This document shows positions 51,901 to 61,301 of a stretch of DNA of 64,000 bases, in pieces. The notes under the pieces were generated by a model. That model saw nothing but the letters and a program-made list of their open reading frames with translations. It did not search any database and was not told where the DNA came from. The DNA is from Liolophura sinensis. Lineage: Eukaryota > Mollusca > Polyplacophora > Chitonida > Chitonidae. Within the stretch, counting starts at the first letter, position 1; every line of letters begins with the position of its first letter. A program made the position numbers and the translations under genes. Location: positions 23,273,295-23,337,294 of the forward strand of contig NC_088298.1 of the NCBI RefSeq assembly GCF_032854445.1. The letters run 5' to 3'.

Positions 51901-53855
51901 CTTTTTTGCTGTGGTCTTTCATTTCGATGACGTAAGCAGATTTTGTGATGATCTTTCAGGTGCTAGTAGCTTTCTGCTTTTTTTGTTTTTCTACTACGTT
52001 TCAGAAATCAAATATGGCTGAAATATTGCCGATGTGGCGTTAAGCCATAATCATTCATTCATTCAGAAATCAAAACAAAAATGTCACTGAGCAATCATTT
52101 TGCTCGTCAAATATCTACAAATCCACAAACATTCAAGACGCGCGATAGTTGCTGACGTCAGAGATATACTCCTCAACCAGTAATCATGATACAATCTCTT
52201 GATTAGTCCCCCGCCATATTTTTATTTTAGGTCCGCGTCGCCGTGGAGACGTACAACACAAATGCCAAGATCCAGTTTAACTTCGATACCCACGGAGACG
52301 AGGCCGACATTCCATTCGCCATTGAAAAAATCCACGAAATCAGCAAGGGTACCTATACCAACCGCGCTCTGAAGATGGCCCGGGAAAAGATCTTCACCAC
52401 TGCCAGAGAGGGTGTGCCAAAGATCGCCATAGTCCTCACTGACGGACTTTCCCGACAACCAGCTCAAACTCGCAAAGAGGCCCAGCTTCTCCGCGACTCG
52501 GGAGTTACCGTGTTCTGTATAGGTATAGGTGACGTCTCACCGAAGGAAGTCAATGCCATTTCCTCGGACCCTGATGAAGATTACACCTTTATGGTTGAGA
52601 ACTTCCAAGCCTTGGAGACCATCAAGGAAACCATCAAGCGCGCAGCTTGCGGTGTGTTGTTCAATTTTTTTTTCAAACATTATCTGTGTATATCCCATGT
52701 CATGCAATTTTCTAGGAAGTACTTTTTACTTTGGAGGTGTTAAAGAAAACTAAACATGCTCACTCTAAAGATATTCGTCAGTTACAAAGATATTCGTTTT
52801 TCTGTAGCTACCGGTATCAAGATTTTCTCAAATTGACCCAAAGACTTCATTTTGGTTGAAGGCTGGTATACGAATGTCTGTTTCGAGGCATAGATTTGCA
52901 GCTGGATTTGTCGGTAGAGAAGCAAGCTATTCCTTCAATCGCCGAATGTCTGAATCTAAACATATTGTTGAATCAATTTTTCTTCTGATTTTTACAGAGG
53001 CCTCAGAGCAGTAAAACACCTGAAATGGAAACCATGCACACTATGGTGAGTATATGCCTACTTCCATGAAAGTATACAGGAGAGACTATGGCATGAAGAG
53101 AAAACGACGACTTTTTGGCTGTTGGTAAATGGTCTCAAGTAATCGATGGAACAGCGCCTCTTACTTTATACACTTTCTTGTGGTGGTTTGTGTTAGACGT
53201 CATTTTGGCAATTGTCCTTTGCCATTATTGACCTGGAACGTCCATATTGGTTGACGGCTGGTATCCCACTGCCTGTTTCAACGAATAGATTCTCGTCAAT
53301 TTACCACAGATTTTTGTTTTAACTGTCCACGTAAATGCTTAAACAGTAGCAACTAAAACGCTCTCCAGCACCATTGCGAAAGTATTTTTAAAATGCTGTG
53401 AAGTTAGTTATACTTTATAAGACACAATTTATGTAGAAATTACTCAAAATGGTGCCTTGTCATAACGTTCAATGAGCAGTAACATGAAAACAATACAAGT
53501 GGACGTAATGGCTTTAAACAGAGACCGTTAACAGAGGAACGAATCCACTTCTTCAAAAATGAAAAAAAAAAAGGAACTACAAAATAACGTTCAATACTGA
53601 AATGAAACAGAACCTCTAGAGAAGGCTTAAAACACGGTTTAAAAAGAGATATTTTAGTTTCATTAAGATGGACTTCTCCGGAGTAGACATACAACAGCGT
53701 GTTTCGCTGGGTTTTATGCTGAACAGATCGTTTTCTTTTATTTTGACAGATGGACGAAAACATGGATGTCGACGACCTGACGGTGCATGCTTTATGTTCA
53801 TGTAATTTGTCCGAAACACATTCAGCCTCTGAATAAAGATTTGAGCGAAATGAAA
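33938..53855 (+). CDS. Secreted VWD-C8-TIL-EGF x3 plus VWA protein, copy R (complete)
   Basis: Exons: 33938-33989, 35461-35523, 36273-36347, 36520-36764, 38140-38453, 39279-39568, 40252-40451, 41314-41515, 42152-42396, 43024-43334, 43904-44199, 44433-44635, 45224-45425, 46956-47200, 47413-47729, 48662-48954, 49648-49850, 50873-51095, 51439-51590, 52231-52651, 52998-53045 (stop 53012-53014), then a 3' UTR exon from 53750. Coding length is 4569 nt, or 1522 residues, in one unbroken frame. Domains: signal peptide; Pro/Asn linker; three VWD-C8-TIL-EGF-like units (64-481, 481-899, 900-1326); VWA (1327-1517). Each VWD has GDPH and CGxC, and the VWA has a full MIDAS. By family knowledge it is secreted, disulfide-bonded and possibly multimerising or matrix-binding. 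Mucus, adhesive or shell-matrix roles are all possible, and I cannot choose among them. Confidence 0.92.
34112..34262 (-). mobile_element. SINE 3' fragment in copy R intron 1
   Basis: Reverse-oriented tail (TTTATTTATTTAATTATTTC) and body through CCACCACCATCCGCAG. Confidence 0.75.
35461..35523 (+). CDS. Copy R exon 2: proline-rich linker
   Basis: Acceptor TTCTTCCAG, donor GTAAGCC. Encodes AFFFIIRPPQPPPDPPKCRT. Only the first and last residues resemble copy L. Confidence 0.8.
35667..36005. mobile_element. MITE family B copy in copy R intron 2
   Basis: Starts CAATAGGGGAGGTTTCGAGT and contains CAGGTCACATGAT on the far side. The right end is degraded into a CCACC-rich run. Confidence 0.55.
36273..36347 (+). 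CDS. Copy R exon 3: Asn-rich linker
   Basis: Acceptor TTTTAATACAG, donor GTAAGTG. Encodes FFARKVCDGDNNNQVNSNP and leads into VWD1. Confidence 0.8.
36520..36764 (+). CDS. Copy R exon 4: VWD1, first half
   Basis: Contains SGSGDPHYKTFDG, FMGICKYTL and VEVKNEHRG. In the stretch compared it differs from copy L mainly by NKQ for NKK. Confidence 0.95.
38140..38453 (+). CDS. Copy R exon 5: VWD1, second half
   Basis: Contains VCGAEIMFDG and GICGSCNGNSKDDF. It ends CCACATTTCCA|GTAAGTTGAC, the junction that resembles the unit of the adjoining 36-bp array. A few substitutions separate it from copy L (for example YRVPDD to YSVPDD). Confidence 0.95.
38454..38690. repeat. 36-bp minisatellite adjoining the VWD1 splice donor, copy R
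   Basis: Starts at the authentic donor. About six following units carry TTTTCCAGTAAGTTGATACA or near variants, so the 5' splice-site sequence is repeated every 36 bp. Confidence 0.88.
38950..39190. repeat. 21-bp minisatellite in copy R intron 5
   Basis: Units such as CAGCCAGTTCCTATCTCAAAT, matching the complement of the copy L array. The array is short and degenerate. Confidence 0.75.
39279..39568 (+). CDS. Copy R exon 6: C8 domain 1
   Basis: Reads HCKQVPPFPVCTAQQMTLF through the C8 cysteine pattern to DWRQPAFC. Acceptor TTTCCGCCAG, donor GTAAGGG. Confidence 0.9.
40252..40451 (+). CDS. Copy R exon 7: TIL domain 1
   Basis: Encodes PMTCGANEEYNFQAPGC, EGCVCKSGFV, SECGCVDNNGDYYP. Acceptor CTTATTTCAG, donor GTAAGTC. 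Confidence 0.92.
41005..41268 (-). mobile_element. Full-length SINE in copy R intron 7
   Basis: Reverse orientation from tail (TATTTATTTATTTGGTTGGT) to head (GGCGAGCTAACCCCCTCGGC). It lies just upstream of the E module 1 exon. Confidence 0.82.
41314..41515 (+). CDS. Copy R exon 8: E module 1 (EGF-like)
   Basis: Encodes MGSEKRTENCGEVFQCK, then CHKDATCAVQNGEHTCVCKQ and GYAGDGINSCI. Acceptor CTTTCTCAG, donor GTGAAC. Confidence 0.9.
42152..42396 (+). CDS. Copy R exon 9: VWD2, first half
   Basis: Encodes CTCTGSGDPHYYLFDG through VEVKNERRGW to GRRVQ. Acceptor CCTTTCCAG, donor GTAAGG. Confidence 0.95.
43024..43334 (+). CDS. Copy R exon 10: VWD2, second half
   Basis: Contains DTDCGITVLFDGYG and GICGNCNGRQDDF. 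Donor GTATGT, phase 2. Confidence 0.95.
43904..44199 (+). CDS. Copy R exon 11: C8 domain 2
   Basis: Contains PPIDPPKECPAALAQAI, MCGMI, FRECI, SCRSDICQYD and ADMC. The acceptor is TTCTCCACAG. The domain sequence looks nearly identical to copy L. Confidence 0.92.
44285..44425. repeat. Short repeat run upstream of TIL-2 exon, copy R
   Basis: Repeats of CCTTACCATACCTGTATTAA, CCTTACCACTGAATAAG and TCTTACCATACG lead up to the acceptor TTGATTACAG|CCTTACCATG. The unit therefore resembles the exon start itself. Confidence 0.55.
44433..44635 (+). CDS. Copy R exon 12: TIL domain 2
   Basis: Encodes PLPCGPNEVY, EGCQCKPGFV and CGCKDNQGNYYP. Acceptor TTGATTACAG, donor GTAAGTA. Confidence 0.93.
45224..45425 (+). 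CDS. Copy R exon 13: E module 2 (EGF-like)
   Basis: Encodes IGAEFRSTDCSTVFTCK, then CHKYATCGIKDGEMGCVCKE and GYAGDGVYSCI. Donor GTGAGTC. Confidence 0.9.
45775..46030. repeat. 15-bp minisatellite in copy R intron 13
   Basis: Units such as GACACGCAGGCTGCT and GACATGCAGGCCCTT. In gene orientation they match the copy L array, but the array is roughly a quarter as long. Confidence 0.88.
46956..47200 (+). CDS. Copy R exon 14: VWD3, first half
   Basis: Encodes CRCSATGDPHYKTYDG, FQGTCRYTL and VEVKNENRYG. Acceptor TTTCCTTCCAG, donor GTGAGTG. Confidence 0.94.
47413..47729 (+). CDS. Copy R exon 15: VWD3, second half
   Basis: Contains DTECGISLSFDG, GICGDCDGEQNDW and an acidic end (VEEDYYESDEK). Donor GTGAGTA. 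Confidence 0.94.
47799..47955 (-). mobile_element. SINE fragment in copy R intron 15
   Basis: Reverse-oriented tail and body (ATTTATTTGATCGCTC, GAAACCGGGCAGACC). A shorter reverse tail remnant lies at 46823-46870. Confidence 0.65.
48662..48954 (+). CDS. Copy R exon 16: C8 domain 3
   Basis: Contains DYCGYI, FKECIESGMI, SCRQDLCAYK, VVCKAMTSFA and FC. Acceptor TTCTTCACAG, donor GTGAGTG. Confidence 0.92.
49325..49505. repeat. 29-bp minisatellite in copy R intron 16
   Basis: Six units of CTCAAATGGTTTACTCCC and GTCACTCAGGT. The 29-bp period rotates the reading frame. Not found in copy L intron 16. Confidence 0.9.
49648..49850 (+). CDS. Copy R exon 17: TIL domain 3
   Basis: Encodes PMKCPKGQVYSTSVSACP, EGCQCKEGFV, DCGCTDEEGNYLP. 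The acceptor is TCTCTCTTCAG, in a CT-rich tract. Confidence 0.93.
50307..50509. mobile_element. MITE family D (foldback) in copy R intron 17
   Basis: Inverted ends GAGACACAAGTTCACGGGAG and CTCCTGTGAACTTGTGTTTC are about 200 bp apart. It appears to split a family 2 SINE-like repeat (GTGACAGTATAG before, CGTGTCTGGGTGG after). Confidence 0.6.
50873..51095 (+). CDS. Copy R exon 18: E module 3 and Thr-rich linker
   Basis: Encodes IGEKRISDDCSEIFTC, then CHKDAECKVIGDDKKCVC, DEGYEGDGFTC and a TEIPPTTTTT linker into the VWA domain. The linker could be O-glycosylated (inference). Confidence 0.9.
51439..51590 (+). CDS. Copy R exon 19: VWA domain, first part
   Basis: Encodes TPAPTTAPPCEMIADIGIIM, then DSSSSIG, which is the DxSxS part of the MIDAS. 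Acceptor CACCATCAG, donor GTAACAC. Confidence 0.92.
52231..52651 (+). CDS. Copy R exon 20: VWA domain, main part
   Basis: Encodes VRVAVETYNTNAKIQFNF, GTYTNRALKMA (MIDAS Thr), IAIVLTDGLS (MIDAS Asp) and VFCIGIGDVS. It ends RAAC in phase 1 at donor GTGTGT. All MIDAS positions are present, so divalent-metal-dependent ligand binding is plausible. Confidence 0.93.
52998..53045 (+). CDS. Copy R exon 21: C-terminus, stop and start of 3' UTR
   Basis: Acceptor TTTTTACAG. Reads EASEQ then TAA at 53012-53014. The exon continues 31 nt as UTR to donor ATG|GTGAG. A stop this close to the junction would not be expected to trigger nonsense-mediated decay. Confidence 0.8.
53750..53855 (+). other. Copy R 3' UTR exon with polyadenylation signal
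   Basis: Acceptor TTATTTTGACAG at 53738-53749 and AATAAA at 53832-53837. Cleavage about 15-20 nt downstream would end the transcript near 53855. There is no continuing frame from the previous exon, so this is a spliced 3' UTR. Confidence 0.6.
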
Positions 53856-53967
53856 TCATATGATTGTATATGGTTATTTTTTTTTTGATGATTTATGATT
53901 TTTGTGATATGTTAATGCCTTTGCTTGTAATAGTTTCAATTAATCACTGTTTGTGTCTTGTTTCAAG

Positions 53968-54050
53968 CCATACTCAAGAATATTTCACTTCTACGACGGT
54001 GGCCACTATTATAGTGGGGAAACTCATGACCATCTGCAGCTTGGTTGCAG
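53968..54050 (-). mobile_element. SINE remnant downstream of copy R
   Basis: Matches CATACTCAAGAATATTTCAC and TACGACGGTGGCC of the SINE body in reverse. Confidence 0.55.
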
Positions 54051-54410
54051 TACTTTACACTAACGCCTTTAAAAGGCAGAAAGCTTTCCTTGTGAAGACA
54101 GGAAAATACTATTAGTATTTAGATAGCCATGTGTTGGTAAACATTTTCCGGTTTATAACTGTTTATATTGGATTGTTTCATGTTTAACACAATATTCAAG
54201 AATCTTCCACATACACGATGGCGGTCAGTTTTTTGGGTGGATCGACCCGGAGTACCCGGGGTAAACCATCAACGTTTGGCAAGTTTAATACAGACGTACA
54301 AATAAGCACGCCATGGACATTGGTGGCAGTTGTGTAGTAGTCAAGTTGTAGACCACTTGTTCAAGGAAGCGAAGACTCCGCAAATGACCGTACGATCGTA
54401 GTCGATCGGG

Positions 54411-54663
54411 TACACTAAAAAATTATGTTAACTTTAACAGAAAGTCTGTTGTCTGAGTGATGCTAGAATGTATTCTGTTATTGAAGCAGACAGTTGTGCT
54501 AAGTATAACACATATATTCTGTTCATTCAACATAATCATTCCATTGAACAAATAGAACAGTTCATAATATTCTGTCATATTCAACCGAATATCCTGATAC
54601 ACTCCAGCATCACTCAGACAACAGACTTTCTGTTAGAATTAACACATTCATTTTTTGAGTGTA
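54411..54663. mobile_element. MITE family A copy
   Basis: Ends TACACTAAAAAATTATG and TTCATTTTTTGAGTGTA, with inner GAGTGATGCTAGAATGTATT. It lies downstream of copy R. Confidence 0.78.
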
Positions 54664-54780
54664 TTACACCCTTTATCATTGACGGTCCAGTATGAGCACG
54701 ACGTAGTTTGACTCGCAGAGATACCCGTATCTGGTGAGGTATCACGACGAAGAGCTGTCCGAATACATTGGGTTATAGCT

Positions 54781-55011
54781 TACGCTCAAAAAATTAATGT
54801 TATTTTAACAGAAAGGCTGCTGTCTGAGTGATGCAAAAATGTATCCGGTTATTAAAACATATTGTCATACTCAACGTAATGTTTTGTTAGATTGTGTTGT
54901 GAATCTGTGTGTTGTATTAATAGAATATGTAGTTATATTTAACAGAATAATCTGCTGTAATAGCAGAATACAACCCAGCATCACTCAGACTTTGTTAAAT
55001 TTAATAGTGTA
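54781..55011. mobile_element. MITE family A copy, diverged
   Basis: Starts TACGCTCAAAAAATTAATG and ends TTTAATAGTGTA, with inner GTCTGAGTGATGCAAAAATG and CCCAGCATCACTCAGAC. It is shorter than the copy 118 bp upstream. Confidence 0.72.
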
Positions 55012-55784
55012 AGCTGACGATTGATTGCTGTGCCCTGGTGGCCAGGTAACGCGAGACAGCGCAGAGTTTGCTGAAATTACATTGGTCCCAATTTTAGCAG
55101 CCATAAACGAGCTATATTACAAAAAACAAGCCAGTGTGGTATTTGCAAGTCTAGAAAAATGTTCACTTGTGTGGTTTATGGGTAAAAAAAAAGAAAAAAA
55201 AACACTAAGAAAGCTGAGTAAACGACCTCTCTTCGAGTGCCTGAAAAACCGAACTTCAAGACACCACTGAACCAGGGAGTGCTGGATTCGAACTCGCAAT
55301 CTGTTTGGTCAAGGGTCCGCCAGTTGCAGTGAGCCAGCGCCCTGGCCGTCTGATCTGGCTAGAGCCCAGTCTAATGTTATTAATTCTATCTGATCAGAGA
55401 CGATGCTCTTGAAATTTAATATTAACCCCTAAGTTATGAGTTAAGGCTTTGGTATGTATGCATGCATGGGGTTTTAGGTCATACTTCAGTTATAGGATGA
55501 CGAGGAGTCATCGGGTGTGGCCCAGTGAGTGCTTGCCGCCAAAGAGCAGCCTCAACAGAAATATGCCAGAGACACCAGACATGACACTCCACTCCTTCAC
55601 TATACCAAAGCCTTGCCTAAACTCAGTGCTGGGCACCAAAGCAGGCACCAGTAAGTACCATTTGAAAGCCTTTCCAGGTGTTCCGGTTTCGAGGCGGACG
55701 TTGTCACTACGTGTATTAGGCCACTGACGCGGTCCAAAACCCTTTGGTCAGAAGTCTTATCATAAAGTGTCAAGAAAACAATAC
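55012..55784. other. Intergenic region between convergent genes
   Basis: Contains a reverse tRNA-like B-box remnant near 55285-55300 (GATTCGAACTCGCAA) and a reverse fragment of repeat family 2 (55500-55600). No gene. Confidence 0.4.
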
Positions 55785-57151
55785 GAATTTTTATTATAAA
55801 ACATTTTATTATTAATGACATGATCTACAAAGCCCGTGAATACAGCCTGGGATAAAATTACTATTGCAAAACGAGAGATTAATAAAAAGGCCTATCTAAA
55901 ATGTTTAAAAAGCTCATTCTAGTTTTAACATTTAACACTGTATACGACGTTTAGAAAACACCAAAAAAAGACTGATGAGCTCGACTTTTCTCCCCCCAAC
56001 AAAAAAGTACACAAAATGGGATGAAAGCTTACGTAGTTCGCACTAGGGGATATCAAAAACTCCCCTATATATTCTGGGTACTTGAAAAGTGAACCGTTTT
56101 TTTTTTGTCTTGTTTGTCCATGACATTGTACATATAGCTAAGTGATTTGTATACAATAACAATTATATATATAAAAAAAAATATGACGCTAAAACCAGGC
56201 GCACCTGTATGTTTGTAGAATAAAAACAGACATTTAGTGCACAGCAAGAAAGTGTTAAGTACACAAATATGCTAGTTTTATTTTCTCATATATGTACTTA
56301 TGTAATAGTAAGAATGGTAATGGACATATACATTTTCCGGTCATTTCAGGACATCAATACGCTGACCAACCAAGCAGTATCAAGCCAGGATGGCTTAAAT
56401 TTGATATGTTGCAGACTTCGCCCACGTTACAGATCCCAAATACCACCCTTGGAACACATTAAATTCAGAATTCTTCATAATTTAACAGGCTTTATCCCCC
56501 GTGAACGATAACTAGCCAATCCAACAGGTATTCCCTGGCCATTTTAACATGAAAATATGTACTGTGCTATGATACTGTATCTGACAGTGAAATGGAATGA
56601 GGGCTTTAGGAGTATATACAAATGAAATTGACAAGGTGGTCCTTAAGCTAAACATGTCCGTTTTCATCGAAATCAAGTTTTCACAGCATAAATTGAAACA
56701 ATCAGATATTCTTCATGAATTCCATCTCTAATGTGTTTGTATTTTACTTGAGATTCTTTGGCAGGACAATTAATATGTAACTTTGTAAGGTTTCACGAAC
56801 ATGGTTCGAGACTGGACGACAATTCTGTCATGATTAAATATTCCCCCCCTTGCAGCCAATGAAATTGTACTGTTCCACAACCTTAAAGGATTGATGCTGC
56901 TCCACAAAGCAATTCAGTTTCAGTTAAATATTGAAAAAAGTCTTCCCACAGCATCTGAATCGATCAAAAAAACAGGCCAAAACAGCCCCCAAAACATAAG
57001 TTTAAAAAACACAGCAGCTCTGAATTGTCACTCCGACCTGGATTACCCACCCTTTGCTATAACTGCCGCTCCGCTGCACCCCCCTCCATGTTTATACTGT
57101 TGATGAAAGTGACCTCTGCCACCGTCATCTGCCTTTTCCTGCCGATGTGTC
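55785..57151 (-). other. Candidate 3' UTR of beta-catenin
   Basis: AT-rich sequence downstream of the stop with no other gene visible. On the minus strand two AATAAA hexamers lie at 55805-55810 and 55790-55795, a plausible end for a 1.3-1.4 kb 3' UTR. The extent is inferred. Confidence 0.35.
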
Positions 57152-57342
57152 TCACAAGTCTGTATCAAACCAGGCCATGCCTTGGCTGTCCTGTGGCAGA
57201 GTTGACTCTAGGTTCTCGAAGTTGAGATCGCCGGGGGGTGGGCCCATGTCTGCAAGGTTGTCAACCGGTCCATATGTACTGCCATGTTGCGATCCAATCT
57301 CCAGACCTTGCATGGAGTCAACAGGTACGTTAGTTTCATAAC
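57152..57342 (-). CDS. CTNNB1: Beta-catenin last coding exon and stop
   Basis: Reads [20 protein letters not shown], later [10 protein letters not shown] and AWFDTDL followed by TGA. The WFDTDL terminus is the conserved PDZ-binding end of beta-catenin. Confidence 0.95.
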
Positions 57343-60300
57343 CTGACAATACATGGACAACATCGTGGAAGGACAAATCCTGGGTTTGGGATGAATACTA
57401 GACCCTTTCCTAAACAGCACGCACCAAACTGGACTTAAAATTTCATGCAAGGAATTTCGTCCAGGACCGCGTTACACATTTTGCCCAATTCTGAGTTATA
57501 TGATTTATAAAATTATCCTACTAAAAAACTGTAAAGTTCAGTACCAAAAGTAGTGTTGTTCTACTTTCATTTCTGTCTCAACTGCACCAGGCAGAGTCCC
57601 ACAGAGTCCCCCGTAACTATGCATTTCGAAAATAATGCTGTACAAGAATATTTCACCTAATTCTATTTAATTTTCGAACTGCTGTCCTTAAAAATCTCAC
57701 AGAAAGCAAACAAATATAGCATGTGGGTTCCCCCAGGGGCTTCAGTAATTACCAATATGTGAGAGTAATGTGGGGAAAAAAGAATTATGTCGCCAATCCA
57801 AGCTGATCACTGGCTGAATAATAGCCAAGTATTTTAGGAGATGCTTCACCACCCAATCTTGCCATTTGCAAGTAACGTGGGCGTAACAATGTTTAACCTT
57901 TCCTTAACATCAAAACTAAAACTGTCTTGAAAGTTACTTCAAGACTGATGTGTACTCTTAGTATTTTAGAAGATTTCACCTAAACAGCCAGAGACAATCA
58001 GACAAAAGAATCCATACTTTTGGATTGACACCATTTGGTTCTATGCCACACTCAATATTTTGCTCATGTTTATTGATGGAAGTTATGTATAAAGCCTGCA
58101 GGAAACCACTGACAGCCAGGTGCCTGACAAACCTCCTGGCTTAAAGCCTTAATCATACCAGCAGGAGGCGGATCCTATTACTACTACCTCATTAATCAAG
58201 AGCTTGTCAACCAGAGAGAGAATGATCTTACAATGTACGTTTGTGGTTCAGATCACATTAGACATACCTTGTCTGTTCATATCATGTTGACTGCCGTGCA
58301 TGCTGGGAGGCTGGTGCTGGTACATGGGATCCCTGAAAGCATCATCTGGGGGTAGCATTTCTCCCATGGCATCAAATCCTGGGGGACCCTGTCAGGGTGG
58401 GGAAAGTAACGCATCAGGGAGGTGAAAACGTGGAACAGAAAATTTCACTAGAAAAATTGGTCCAAAATTATATAAGGAACTTAGGGACTTCTACAAAGAA
58501 ATGTAAAACTTTAAAAATGTAGTAAAACTTACTAGTTGTATAACCATTTAAAGATACATGTATGAGCACAGGACCACCAGGGTTCCATACAGTGGGATCT
58601 GAAGCTTCGGGTATTTCAGATCTAAATATTGGGTCACTCAATGGAGCATCTTTTCCCACGCTCTGAGGTCGGGTCAAAGCTGAACAGACCATTATTCTCT
58701 TGCAATACAAGCGTTAATACACAAAGTACTGATCGAACAAAACAACGGTTACGGCTGTAATACTTCGGCCAGGAAAAGTGCTCCGTAAGCCAAATAGTGG
58801 TTTCCAGTTGTGTATAACTGAGCATGAGCAGAATGAGTCATATAAACAATGTACAGGACCTGTCATGTGCATCCATAAAAATTACAGACTTCACTACAGA
58901 GATCAGTTTTTTTCCTTCAGCATTCTGGACCGAGTTTTCCAACCTGAAACAGTGCTTGAGCCCATATATAGTCTCACATATCACATAAAATGCACGAAAT
59001 GTGCTGAACTGTGTGTGGCTGCCAATGGTTACGGTCTTCTATCATTGCCTCGAGGGATTGTATACCAGCGATAAAATTCCGGTCTTGCAGAGTCTAAACT
59101 GCTATCTGGCTTACTGGGATACACCCATATTCTGACAGCAGAGCACTTGAAAACTGAAGCGGTATACGAAGGGAGACTACTTACATCCACCCATCCCATG
59201 TTCTGTCTATCGTTACGTATAAGGGAGGTGGCTATTTCCATGGGCAGGCGTTTCTGATACTCTGGGGGTTTATCTTCTGACATACGGAACAGGACTGCTG
59301 CAGCATACGTGGCTGGACAAACAGAAAAAAGAACACGTTATCAGTACTGCGGGGGCTGAGAACACTGGGTTGGTCGCCTTTTACACCAAGCATGCCTAGA
59401 GGGCTGTCCTATTCTTTCACCACAGAGGCCCCACTGACATATATAATAGATATACATTTATGTACCTTCTGCAGTAGGTCACTTGGCTTATAAGCATAGT
59501 TACAGTATTGGGCTATTGTCAATTTTCTGTATTAAAAGTCATAAATTAAACATTATCAGCATACATATTCTGAGCTATAAAAAACATTTTTGAGAACAGC
59601 AGAAAACCACCACCAAGATTCAAACTGTCAATAAAATGTCTACTCAATTTAATGTAAGCATCAGTCCCAATGGAGGATTCCCCTCTGCAATTCGCATTAA
59701 TTCTATTTCATCACTCTAATCCCCAGCTCTTACCAACGCCTTCGTTCCTGAGTGGAGAAGCTCTGTAAGGGGAGCAGTGGCGGCCCTCCTGCTCAATGAT
59801 CTCAGCGCCCTCTTTATCGGCTGCCAGCTCACACAACACACCTGCAGCAACTCTCTGGATGTTCTCAATAGGCGAGTACAACAACTACAACACAAAATCA
59901 TGATCTTGTTTCATTTAATCTGTGCCCCTTAAACTATCCACACTGCTCCAATTGCTAATGGGGTGTACCAGCCTGATACAAAGGTAAGTAAATGCTGCAA
60001 CCCTAGCTGCTATTGTGTTATTCAAAGGGCCTTCATTTCGGCGCGAATCCGCAAAACGATTTGCCTGAAAGTTAGCCCCACTCCATTAATGAGGATCTAA
60101 CTTGATTTTCACGTGTCGGAATTATGAATCATAAATTCTCAACTCAAAATACTGTTGGAAGGCTCATCATTCGCCACGGGCACATGAAGTTAAGTGACAT
60201 TTTCCCTATAGTACAACATATTGGCTGCCACCGGTGGCTAAACTGTATTTTGATATGTTGTACGACTTCTGGACACTGGTTACAATGCTAAGCTTCCAAC

Positions 60301-61256
60301 CAACAGCTGCTCACCTTTCTTTCAAGTTCTCAGGCATGAGGTATGTTTCTTGTGCAACTTGACCAGACAAAAATCCATTAAGATTCTCTTGACTACTTGC
60401 AAAATTCAGGCCTCGGTTCAGGTAGACAGGGTACTAATGATGAATGTGGTACTAAATTTGCTATCAGCCGACTACATGTACTAATCTACATATACCCGAC
60501 TCTAAATGCACATACACCTGCATGAAGTATTTCATGGCATTATACACAAATCTGGGGTTTGTTGTAATTTCCTTAATTCTGAGAAAAGACAGCCTGAAAC
60601 TAACACATTTTGTTACTCATTGTATAATTTCAAATTTTATTATCGTAATGATCAAACTTGTGCCTTAAAAAAGATTCACAAATCAAAGATTTACCTGCAC
60701 AAACAACGGGATACAGTTCATCTCTCTGATGGCAGCCCTGTTGTGAGCCTCGCGTGCCAGGATATGAAGGGCCCCCACTGTACCCTCAACAATCTCTTCC
60801 ATGCGTACTCCGTCCAGGTAACCAGAGTTCTGACCATTGGAGCTGATGGAACGCTGCGAGCAGATCAAATCGACAACATAAATACAAATAGCATAACTAA
60901 TCTTTCTGATTTCAAACACAAGACATCACTGAATGTAAGGATGGGGGGGTGGGGGGGTGGGTTTTAGATAACCTGTCGTTGCCTAATTACATTTAAGTCT
61001 TAATTTGGTACTTCTAAAATTAGTTCATGACTTTCAGTTGCTAATTTAGGCAGATTCGTGAATTCTACAGGTGTTTTGGGGTTTGATTGATAAGTATCGT
61101 CAAATCTAATTTCAGCGCCTAAATTTGACATTTGTCCCTAAAAAAAATTTTTTGAACAGAAATCACTATCCAGATATTATGGAATATCCCCCAAAAAATA
61201 ATTATGCAAACAAGCTTCGTCCATCTAATATGCTGTAAATACCCAGTATTTTGTTA

Positions 61257-61301
<45 letters not shown>

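Noticed and set aside
1-53860. The inverted gene pair as an assembly artefact (haplotypes joined head to head)
   Set aside because: Introns differ too much in length and insertions, and exons carry several replacement differences, so paralogues are more likely. Not fully excluded without read data.
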